Shown here: positions 42,276 through 53,800 of the stretch, one piece after another | How the letters are laid out: the number at the start of each line of letters is the position of its first letter | Numbering within the stretch: position 1 is the stretch's first letter | NCBI RefSeq assembly: GCF_004027225.2 | Contig: NC_044288.2 | Span: forward strand, 15,882,744 to 15,946,743 | DNA: 64,000 nucleotides | Direction of reading: 5' to 3' | Source of the DNA: Strigops habroptila | Lineage: Eukaryota > Chordata > Aves > Psittaciformes > Psittacidae | Notes under the pieces: generated by a model | What the model was told of the DNA's origin: nothing | The model's input: the letters and a program-made list of their open reading frames with translations, nothing else | The model's database searches: none | Made by a program: the position numbers and the translations under genes

Positions 42276-45200
42276 AGCTCACCACGTTTGCAGGCTACCT
42301 TCTTCTCTAAAAGACAGTGTCTGTTTACAAGAGCATAATCAATACCTCAGAGTCACAGAATACATTTGCCGAGTGGTTTATCAACTGAATCATAACTTCC
42401 TTCATGCAAACAGATGGAATTTCTCTGGGCAGCGTCTCCACGTCAGCACTTGGCATTCCCAGGCACAGCCAGCCGGTGCCGCAGCACTGAACTGCACTGA
42501 TGAGAGGAGTCACGACACCTCTAGCCATGGACTCCAGCAGGATGCTGGTAAGTACAATAGCCCTGGTTAGAAGAAAAAGGCATTGTCAAAGAAAGAACTG
42601 GTATGTCTGGGGTGTGGGAGAGCGAACTGTGATCCTTGATATGATTGAACATGCATATCACAAAAATGGGGACCAGTTAATTTCTAAACTCAGTGTTGTA
42701 ACACAAAGAAAAATTGAGTTGAAAATTGCATTTACTAACATCTTTATATGTGCAAGCAAAGCCAAAGGGATTAGTAGGGAAATGTGTTTGTCAACCTTTC
42801 CCACAAATGTTTTTGTGGAGTGACACTAGAGGCAAGACCTAGAATAAGCAATCCTTACAGGGCAGACCTCACTAATACACAGCAGCTCCAGACGCTGCAG
42901 AGACTGAAAAGTAGCACTGGAAAATCATTTAAAGGTCTCTTCGTACACATGTAACATGCAGGAGGGAAGAAGCCGGCACCAAACCACCGTCACCTCCACA
43001 GCCCTCAGAGCAGCATGAGCCAGCAGTGCCTCCTTCTTGAGGGAGTCCAACCCCGTGATCCAGCGCAGTGCTGTGACATCCTGATTGCTCCGAACCAAGC
43101 AGCTTCTGCCCCAGCAACAGCAGCTTCACTCTGTTTGGTTACTTTCATTGTGAATGCAGCTGGCTTCCCAACAGCATAGTTCAAACAGACAGTCCTCCTT
43201 CCCAACCATGGATTTTTCTTTTCTTTCAGACACTGATATAAATTTTCTTGTATTTTCTATCTTATTTGATAATTTTAATTCTGACCCAACTGAAATCAAA
43301 CTCCTTCACCACCCACGCCGGTTAGGAAAAATGTTACAAGTCTGGTCTCAAACAGTCAGACAGTTTAAGCCCAAACTCTGGTTGGCTTTAGGAGAAGTAT
43401 TGAGTTAACTTAGAAATTGAATTTAAAATTAACCAAGAAAGAAGGAGACTCGGCATGAAGAGGTTTTCCCACTCTGGAAAACCTTGTGCATTTCAAGAAC
43501 TCTCTGTCCTGGCATAAAGTGAAGCGCTTCACTAGGAATGAGGAAGGAAATAGATTCTTCTACTACAAAATAGCCAAAAACCAAGGGAGCCACAAGCAAA
43601 GCAATTCAAACTAAGGCTTTCAAATCAAATTTCCTAGCCGCAGACTTGTTTGCTTGTCTCATGGAGACATCTCGCCTTGTGCAAATACATTTCCCTGAGC
43701 CCAGAGCAGTGGACTTGGTAAATCAGCAGCCCTGGGATACTCCATAGGACTGACCAGACACACACCATCATCCCATGCAATCAGTGTTCCCATTTCCAAC
43801 AAAAAAACCACCCAGCCATAAAATTCTCAACTGTTCCCATTATATCACCTAGCTGGAAGCATCTTTTTGAGTCCAGATGTTCGTCAATCAAATCACCATC
43901 AGAAGGAGTCCACATGAAAATGATTTCAAGCCTCAGCCTACAGTTGTACCCTGATCATAAAACACTCAAAAAGCATTTTTTCCCCATTTACTCATGCACA
44001 GCTGCAGAGTAAAAGAAAATCAACTCAAAGCAAGCAGTGTCCAAGAGGGAGTTCTGCACCAGACAAAGCTCAGAGGTCAGGAACATTCACCCAGATGCTC
44101 TAGAGAGCATCAAGACAGAAGGTTCATTTCATTTCATTCCTTACCTCCCTGCTCCCTCAGAGCAGCCTCCCCCTTTTCCTCTCTTTCCCCTTCCAGTTAC
44201 ACAGTTGATCTTCTGCAAGATCTAACTTGGCACGAGTTTTGGCAAGTCTCACTTCATCCCTGAACTTCCTGACCCACAAGATACAGCCTGCTTGGCTTAT
44301 CAGTATTTATTTCCCACCCACTCCCATTCCTTGCAGGCTTCTTTTTAAGTTCCTCCCAGACCTCACAGTCCCTCACTTTTCAGAAAATGGTGTTTTGTCA
44401 GCATTCCAAGTGGGGAAAAAAACAAAACCAAAATGAAGCAAAAGTGAACACACTTGCACATCCCTCCCCCCTTCACTTGGTAGTCCAGCAGATTTCACTA
44501 CCCAGTGAGCTCTGCCTCATGAACTCCACACAACGTCCACACTCCACCTCGGCTGGCTTTTACAAACAACTCTTTGTAACGGTGTTGGCACCTAATGAAG
44601 GGAACTTCCATCTCTCAACTGAAGTCCTGTTCCTATGAACTCCCCAAGCCAGCAGCCTCCCCTCCTTTCTCTTCTCTCCCTTTTGGAAATAGCCTTCTTA
44701 AAGTACAGAGGTGCAGTTTTCATCTCATCCTGCCCCTTTTGCCAGGATGCTCAACTCTGCTAACTGCCTGAGCCTCCACACCTTTGAACACCTTCTCCAG
44801 CATGGAATTAGTTGCTTTTGGTTCACTCCAGCGGTAATCTCGCAGCATCATTTCTCCTAAAATACAGCACATACCTGCCACTCCTGCCAGGCTCCTTTCC
44901 AGCGCCACATCCATGGTGTCCGACCCACAGTCCTGGCTGACGCTGTGGTTGTTGAATCTGCTGTGGGCCTGTTGGTTCTTAACAAGGAGTCTCCAGGTGC
45001 ACTTACCTCTTACCAGTGGTGGTGTGAATCCAGAGTCCTTTCCTCTAGTTTTTGCATTACCAGTTAGCTATGAACAATTTAGGGTAGAAATGAAAAGGTT
45101 TGTTGCCAAGAAGTCAGGCTGAGGAACCTCAGCAGAAGCAGCGAATGCAAACATTTTTTTGTTACTTTTCCAACACCAGTTCCTGTATTTATGAAAGCGA

Positions 45201-46265
45201 TGACATGACAAAGTGTGGGACAGCAAGGAACTGGAGTCAATGACCCCCGTGACTCCTTTCTGCCCCACTGCCTGCATTAAAGTCCTGTAGGTGAGGAGAG
45301 TTGTTCTCCTCCCTTCCCTGCACTCACCCCAAGGTAACTGTAGAGCAGTTACGACCCTTCAACCTTCATTTCACAAGACAGGCCAAGCCTGGCTCTTCTC
45401 CTCTCTTCCTGATCATTTGGGCACCACTTGCTCCCCACCATGTAAGGGAGATATCTTAAACAAAGGAAAACCTTCCCATTGTTAATGTGAAGAACTTCTG
45501 GGGTCATTTTCCTGTACCCAGGGACAGCAAGCAGTTTCACAGGGCGTCCTTCAAAAACATAATCTGTGAATTGAGGGGAAAGTCTTTGTTTCACAATACT
45601 AAAGAGCACCCTGCAACAGTGCTACCCCCAAAACCCCCACTTTCCGCCTCCACAGGCTTTTAAGTGTGGCTGGAATGGAAACAGTCTAAATTATGCAGAT
45701 TAAAAGCTTGGACACATACACATCTTTTTGAGAGAGATTCAATTCCACAGAACTGCAGGTACTGAAGAGCAGGACCCAGACCACTGATTAACAGCAGTGA
45801 AAGAGTTCAAGAAAAAAGCCTCACAGTTTTCCCCCCTCCAAACACACGCAGGTGTTTATAAAAGCTTTGCAAGGATCAGTGAAGCAGATGGAAAAATCTA
45901 CATTTCTGATTAATACGCAAGGAAACAAAACCGAGATACAGAACCAAAGGATGGTGTAACTGATACTCCCCTCCTATCAGGTGAGAAGGAAATAGGTTTG
46001 GGTTTTGCTTGAGGTTCAGCAGCAGGCACAGCCTCTGGGAGCAAACGTGCCCCAGTGTTCTGCTATTGTGGCCAAGATCTGGTGACAAGGCCTGGGGGAG
46101 GCCAGGAGGTATCACCAGGACACACAGCACTGAAATGGAAACGGGGGAAGAGCATGTGCATCAGAAGTTTCACTGAGCTCCAAGGGGAATAGAGAGCTAC
46201 TGCTGCAGAAGAGCCTCTCAACACATCCTTAATTCATGCCATTTCAGTGCAAGAATCACATAACC

Positions 46266-47432
46266 AGGTGTAAAAATCTTCAAATGTAATTTATTAAGAC
46301 ATTCAGCTATGTCTGTCAGTCTACATCCAAATTTACTACTAAAAATAAAATAGTATCACATTTCACATTAGGAATACCGACTTTGAAAAACACTTGAGTC
46401 AAGCCTATCGTATAAATAAGTGACTAATTTCTCTTCATATCAAAATTCACATAAAAAAATTGCCTGCTCCCTACTCCCACCTATTCCCCTACCCCAGTCC
46501 CTAGTTCTACTTGAAGCCATGATGAATGTAAAAATTTAAGTATGGACATGTCCTCGTCAAAGAAAAAAAGGTGCAAACCTATTAACAGCTTTAAAAGTGG
46601 CATTTGCGGAGTCTGATCATACACAATAATGTACTCATTCCCAAAGTGCAAATATCGCCAGAGTTTAATACTGTTTTAATTCAGCTGCAAGAATTAAACA
46701 TTACACAGCACAGTACTGCAAGGCCTCTATCTGTGCCCTAAAACTCATCCCACTTGCCTCCTGCACATGGTAGCAGAGGCCAAAGTGTTCATTAGAGCTT
46801 TAGTTTACTTCATGCAGCCCAGACTGTGCCCATTATTAGCAAAAGTTTCATATACATCAAAATATTGAAGACTCCGTCATAAAAGTCAAGAGTCACTATA
46901 GGTTACATGAATTCAAATGCAACTGCCCCACCAAGAACACCCAAAGCATAGACAGGACGTATTAAAGAGTGCTTCCATCTTCTAGTACAATCACTGCTGT
47001 TGTAGCTTTGATTTTTGCTTACGTGCCATAAAAAACAGTCAGCGACCAGAGACTGGCAATTTGCTGCATTGAACACCTCTCAGGTACCCCGGGACATGGC
47101 TGAATGTGATACCCTCTTCCTGTCTGTCTGCAGCCTCTCACAGACCTCTCATTCCTCTTATCCCTCACCTGCGTCTTGAATACACTCTTTCACTGCAATT
47201 TGCTTCCAGACATCCTTCCTATGCGCGCAGTTCAGAGAGCTTCTGGAGTCATTTCTACTACATCTCACTGGAGTTACCACTACCAAGCAGCCCATAAAAA
47301 TCAGCATGGGAGATTACATTTTGACCAGCATTAATAGCTAAACTTCTTTCACAGCTGTGGAAGGATAGGTTTTCTTCTGAGTCAAACTTGGATCTCTGAA
47401 ATGTGTTTGTTCCTGTGTCATCCTTCGTCTCC
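46266..47432 (-). other. RNF145: RNF145 3' UTR
   Basis: Sequence between the RNF145 stop codon and the first canonical polyadenylation signal on the minus strand. It is AT-rich and without coding potential. ATTAAA variants also occur near 46,659-46,681 and could give a shorter form. The length of about 1.15 kb is inferred from the signal position, not observed. Confidence 0.65.
46290..46295 (-). terminator. RNF145: Polyadenylation signal AATAAA for RNF145
   Basis: TTTATT on the plus strand, i.e. AATAAA in the sense direction, about 1.14 kb downstream of the stop codon and the only canonical hexamer I found in that interval. A TG-containing stretch follows on the sense strand. Cleavage is expected around 46,265-46,280. 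Confidence 0.6.
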
Positions 47433-47858
47433 TTAAAGCTGGACACAAACCCTTGGATCTGGAGCGGGGCACCCCTCTGGGGCTGCTGTTAGTTCTGCAG
47501 CACAAGCTGCTCCCTGGCTGGCCTCGCATGGGCCTGTGTCACTGTCCATGTTTTGAGACCCCTCCAGGCCATCCTGTCCACCAGCAGCTTGGCCATTGCT
47601 CTTGCTAAGGCTGTCCTTTGCATCTGGCCCATTGTCAGGTTCAGCACCAGGTGGCTCAGCTGCATCTCCAGGTCTGGTATTCTGCTCTGCAGTAGAATTT
47701 GGCTGTTGAACTGGCTCCGGTCCCAGCACCGGAAGCTGTGAAGGGCTCTTAAGTTGGCAGTGGCATAGAGGGCAAGTTTCTTGCACATACAGCCATTTCT
47801 TAAGACAACCCGCATGGAAAAAATGGCTACATGGTGTGATCACTGCAGTTTTCATATC
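47433..47858 (-). CDS. RNF145: RNF145 terminal coding exon: RING-H2 remainder and cytosolic tail
   Basis: 426 bases: 141 codons then TAA. The acceptor is CTTTCAG|GATATG. It starts DMKTAVITPCSHFFHAGCLK, continues KWLYVQETCPLCHCQL and so completes the RING-H2 zinc ligands. The following hundred or so residues are low-complexity, acidic and rich in Pro, Gly, Ala and Ser, probably disordered. The final residues are DPRVCVQL. The tail appears to differ from the mammalian one, as far as I recall it. Confidence 0.93.
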   Translation of the reverse strand, partial: DMKTAVITPCSHFFHAGCLKKWLYVQETCPLCHCQLKSPSQLPVLGPEPVQQPNSTAEQNTRPGDAAEPPGAEPDNGPDAKDSLSKSNGQAAGGQDGLEGSQNMDSDTGPCEASQGAACAAELTAAPEGCPAPDPRVCVQL

Positions 47859-50800
47859 CTGAAAGACATAAAAAAAGAAGGAAGATCACATTATTTGTAA
47901 ACCCATTCCTTTCCTCTCACCTCATATATCTGATGGGTCCATTAGCTACAGAAGAGTGAAGCAGTCCACAGGTAAGTAAAAGAATGTTCCTTCCATCATA
48001 TCAACAAGCCTCCACATTCAAACACAAACACAGGCCAGGTCTGGCTGTTCATATCACAGGGATTAGAAACGAGGCAAAAAGCTTTATTTATAAGATGTTA
48101 TTAAATAAAAGATCTTGTAGGGTGAGAGTCGCAGGATTAGTTGGTTTAAGAAGCAATTGTGCACGTCAAAACCAGCACACTTGCAGATACGACATGTAAC
48201 AGCAGCAAGCCAGAAATTAAGTAACTCCTGAACTCTGTCAGCGGAGACCCACACATTACTAGTCTGGTGTTTCAAACACCATCATTCAATCTGGCACCAG
48301 TAGTTTTACTCTTCAAAGAGTCTGGAGTATCAAGTTTGGAGTCAATCCAACTGCTCTTCAACTGCACACTCATCTTTGGGTGGTTCTTTCACTGTCATAC
48401 GTAACTACAATTTCTATCCAAGAGAAAGAGACCTTGGAGCTAGAGGCATGATAAAGATACTACTTTCAGCATTGATTTCTAAGGTACTTACATCTGCTGG
48501 CTTACATTAGAAAGACTTTTGATAATTAGGTTTCTGTTATAAAACTGACATTGCACATGAAGCGGAAGAAGTGATGTCTGTAAAGACTGAGCTGCTTCTA
48601 TGGAATAACAACAAATCAGTTACGGAGTACACATTGTGTTTCACAAACAAAATCTTCCACTAATGAAGAATGGAGACATCTGCTGTTACTTTTGAGACCA
48701 TATCAACCCAAACACAAGAGGTTTCAAAGAAGCTCAAGCAAGCAGTTTGTTGTGTAACTTGAGGAAAAAAGAGGAATGAAACTTTAAACATTTCCAAACT
48801 ATCTCTTTATTCATAAAAGCTCTCTCTGTGACCACGCTCCAAATTAATTTACACAAAGCAGAAAACTGGGTAATTCAAGTGATTTTCTGAGCACAATATT
48901 ACTCATTAACCATAATTCAAGTAACTTATTTTACTAGTTGCAGACTGAACTTGACAGTCTAGAGGTATTTAAATTCAAGTCAATCTTCTGACACTTTCAT
49001 TCCTACCTGGTAGCAGATAGCACAGATATCATTGTGTTGCTCCAACTGCTCTTTTGTGGCAACAGGCAGTGATTTTATCTTATTCACAGCATCTCTACGA
49101 AGAAGGAAACTCTTCCATCCCAGCTGGGCCCGCAACCACACGTTGTAATAGGAGTGAATGAAGATGATCACAGAACCCATCACAGTCCATTCACCAAAGA
49201 TTGTCTCCGAGACACCGTATGCCACCACACAGAGAGCAACGAGGAATTCCAGCAGCCGGTACGTGCCATTCACATAATAAATCACATCATCCATATTTTC
49301 TACAGGTTCTTTTCTGAATTCCTCCACCATAAACAAAACATAAATGAAGAGTGTTCCAAGCACCTGTAACACAGCGAAAGACCATGAGCTCAACATTCAA
49401 TTCTGAACCAAGGCTTAAGTCATCCAGCATTGCCCAAGGAGCCCTGTAAACACAATGCTCCCAAACCAGATAGAAAGCAGGTGAGCCCCCAAGTAGTAAA
49501 ACTGTTGCTGAGCTTCAAGACAAATTAAAGTCACTCTTTCTTGCAAAGCATGTAAGCTTGTTCCCAAGTACTTCCGCTTCTGTACTTTCCTCAGTCAAGA
49601 GCATAGCTGAGCTGATTCAACAGAAGTGCTGAGCATCCTGAGCAGTGATTTTAGTGTTATAACAAATACTCATATTAGAAAACATTTGCTGTATTTATAC
49701 CACTCTGTTTTGAACATCAAATCACTTTCAAAGAGCCATAGCTAAGTAACAATACATAAATGAGTACTCTGGGGAAAAAAAACCCCCACAAAACAAAAAA
49801 AAACCAAAAAACTTTTTACTATGATAGTTATAGAATCATAGAATCTACTAGGTTGGAAAAGACCTTTAAGATTATCAAATCCAACCAAAAAGCCTTCTGG
49901 CTTTACAATTTGAAATAACTTCCATTCACTTATGTTCTCAGCCCACTCCTAGGAGCCCCTTAGCCTCAGATACAGGCTAAAGAAAGAGATTTTATATCCT
50001 ACCTTGTACTTCTGCCCTTCTATCATCCCTGGTCTTTCCTCATCATGTATATCCCTCCTCTAGAGTAACAGAATCACAAGTTAATCAGGGCTTCACAGTT
50101 ACTACAGGGCTAACTTTCTTACCTGAAGAGAGGTTAGAATACTGCTGGAGATAATGATCAACAGCCAGAAATCCATGTGGAAAAACTGACAAATCATGTA
50201 GGCCATGTACGCAGGGAACACGAGTAAGAACAAACAGAGGCTGACTGCTCGGAAGTGCTTCCACAGACTCCTGCAAACAACACAATAGGGTTTTATTTTT
50301 TAAGTCAGATTTGAGTGTCAGGATAAGAATGGGCTGCCTGCTGGATGTAGGCACGCTAGATGTTTGCTCGAGGCTTTAACTTGTTGAAAGGAGTTTGTAT
50401 TTTACTCAGGCGCAGTCTCATTGCCAGCATGCATGCCTACACCACATACAGTATGAAAAGTTCTCTCTCATATGGCCTTTCCTGTTTTCAATACAAAGAC
50501 AAAATTATGGGCAAAAAATTCACCCACAGTAATTGTCATAATGGGTCAGGTCAGTGGTTGGACAAATGAAGTATCCAAGATACTGAATGTTCCAGATGAA
50601 AGACCAGTAAAATAAAGAAAATTACTAAATATGCATGTATCTGTTTGTACACTTTTCCATATAAACACAGTTTACCCATACTATATACTTATTACAACTC
50701 TTCTGTGTCTTTTTGCTAATATGCATAGGGCAAAGATATTTTCTTTCATCACCAGATTTAACCCTGCTGTCTTTAGAAGCGTATTCCCCAATTCAGACAT

Positions 50801-53800
50801 CACAAAAGAAATGCAGCAGGACTTGAACATTCATCTCTGCCAGTCCTTACTCTGCTCCTATCATTTACTTCTTCCTCATTTCCTCCCCAACCTAAATACA
50901 CCGTCAATCTTTTTACACCCACCCATTGGGAAGGCTTTCAGGATATCTCCAGTAATTTACTATATTACCTCTGCATGTTCCTCAGGTATTTTAACCTCAT
51001 TTAGGCCTGGAAAAGAGGTACAGGGGTAGTGAAAGAACAGCAGCAGAAGCTGGCTAAGAAACTGTCCGAAGAAACATCAGAACACTATGAGGCATGCAAT
51101 TCTGTGTCTGTAGGTGAGGGAGAAAGGCAAAGCTGAAGTGGAATTTATCCTGATTTTAGTTGATTTAGAACCGCCTGGGAGATTTGGCAGAAGAGAGTTA
51201 AAACTCACTGTCACCACAGACTGCTTGTTTAAGCTGGGCAGATGCTCATATCCCGGCTCTGCTCCCTTTCTCTGTGTTACTATATTTGAAGTTAACATGG
51301 CTGCAGGCAGAACATACTGGCTACAAGTAGCCTCTAAGCTAAACAAACTCTCTACACACAAATAAACCTTCTCTTTCATTTCTTCACTTACAGGTTACAG
51401 AAAAAGACACAAGCAATTAACAAAGATACAGATTAATACAAGAACACCAGATACCAGTACAGCTTTTCAAATCAGAAATTGAACTTAAACAACAATCCCA
51501 CATCATCAGAACATCTGGTGTACTAATGCAAGCCTTCCACCTCTTATTTTCTACCAGTAAACCCTATCATTTTGGGATCGCAGTCTCACAGAAAAAATAA
51601 AAAGGTTTACAATATTTAACAGGAGGTCACTCTTAGCAACTTCCCACCCTCAAGAGCTGGCTGAGATCACTGCATTAGAGGGAAACCTACCCAACTGCAG
51701 AGGAGGTTAAGCAAAACCATTCTGCAAAGCCACACAATGGTGGGTGGGAAAAGCACAGGCAAGGGAGTCCTGGATTTGCTTAACTGAGACCACAGCACAC
51801 TGACACTCTTGGTAGGGAGAATAACCACTGAACAGTGCCATACTCAGGGTGGGCAGCCAGCAGCTGCATAACAGCATGGCCTTGAACAGGATAGATGCAT
51901 GCAGTCCTGGGCAGGAGCAGGTGACCAAAGTCACCCCTGTTTGCCAGCATACAGCACAGGGAAAAGTATTATACCGTGTGCCCTTGAGAAAGCAGGATAG
52001 GAAGGGAAAAGCTAGAGAATTTAGACTGGAAAGGAAATCTGCATACAAAGGACAGGGTAACTTTACAAGCTACTAAAAAGCCAAATCAGGCCATCAATGA
52101 CTAGTTTATCACCTCCTAAAACAGCATTGAGTAACTTTCATTTTAGGAAACCAGTCTCTTACTTGTCCCTTGAGGCTCCCAATGCCAAGACAATAGGATC
52201 AGCAATTTCCAGCATGGACTGAAGTATGGATGCCACCACAATGAAAAGAATAATACTGAGCAGGAACGCCCGATGCACAACTTGGAGCTCAATCAAACCT
52301 GTCTGCACAGCCAGGATGAGAAGTGTGACTCCTTCAGTCATTCCCCTGCAGATTAAGAGAGTCAAAAGAACAATCAATTACATCTTTCTGTGTGTCAATG
52401 ATGGTTCAAAAATACATCTAGAAACACCAGGAAACAAGCTTTCTGCCACAACCCTTCAAATGTCTGGTTTTAGCTTTTACTGATGTCCCTGCTAAGGCTT
52501 TAATCAGAGAAGAGTGTTTTCAGAAACACTGAAGTGTTGGAGGTTAGGAACCAGCAGATTTCAGCCTGCTCCTGCCTAGCAGCATGTGGGCTACATGCAG
52601 CCCAGCAGAAACCACCTAATGAGAGAGTCCTCCCCCGGTATAAAGCCTTGTAAGGACCCAGGTTGTGCCTTAAGAGGAGGAACCCACCTGCCTCAGTATT
52701 ACCTAAATGAGCCCTAAGCAATCCTGCTATTTCTAGACCTGGGTACCAGTCAGCCTCATTCCTAGATCACCATGAAGACCCTCTCCGCTGGTTACATTTC
52801 TCCATCACCACCCTCCTGTCTGTCCTTTGGCCCTGGGCAAACATCCTTGGCTCAACAACCCACTCTGTGCCCAGTTCAGGCAACCAGCAATTTAGCCATT
52901 TTTCTGTTTATCCTCTGTGTACCTATACGCTTGTCCTCTTCTTCTTAGCTTGGAACCTCAGACTGAATTTAATACCTCTGAGGACCACAATTCAGCACCA
53001 GTATTTGGCACAGTTAAAGAACAGATCACCCAGAACTGCATTCTTACTCAAAAGATGCTTTTATGTAGACTACTCCTGGGCACCCCCAATTTATAACATT
53101 TTCACTCCACATCATGGGATCCAAAATGTCAAATACTCTTGCATATGGTCTGAACTTTCTACAGAGTTAAGGGCTGGAATAACTGAGAAAGGTAGTGTCA
53201 TACCTAGGATCCCAATTTCCTATTGGACAAGTTGGGACAAGTGTTAAGAAAAGGCAGTTTCCATATTTTGGTTATTTCCCATAGTAATTTACAGACAATC
53301 CATACAATGCTGTGTTTTAAGCCTCACAGATTAGTAATGTTTCACACATGGCTACAGGATGAGGAAATGGAAAGATGAAGTGTTTATATTATCCAAGCAT
53401 GTGAAAATTTTCCAGTGACTCATGAAAATGAAAGCACTAAGACAATCCAAATGTGCTTTTATAAATCCCAACTAAGAGCTCTGCATTTATTACAGAAATT
53501 AACCATCTCCCAAGAAGTCTGTGACAAGCTGTATTTTCACCTCGAATCCTTCCAATGCAAAAAGGCTGGCATACAAAATGCCTGTCAAGGATACCCAAGA
53601 GTTCATAAGTTAAAAAACTGCAAAGCAACCTATATGTTTCTGTATAAATCCCTTCTTTTTAGACCTTAGGCACAACAAGGCACTTACCTGTTCATAGCAG
53701 GATCATTCATGAATGCTCGGTAACCCTGCAAGTAAAACTTGCAGAGAGTCAGAACTCCCAAAGCAACAAAAGAGACTGTGAAGACCAAGCCCAGCAGAGA

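Larger units (their letters stand above)
31021..46265. other. EBF1-RNF145 intergenic region, no gene recognised
   Basis: About 15 kb with no convincing protein-coding exon and no recognised RNA gene. The first 3 kb are moderately GC-rich. A second CpG-rich block lies at about 33,780-34,440, after which the sequence is AT-rich. Notable contents are a CTCF-like motif, a local direct duplication (40337 and 42208), and a T-rich tract at about 41,931-41,998. Long open frames between 32.8 and 34.5 kb follow GC content and have no recognisable domains. Confidence 0.7.
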
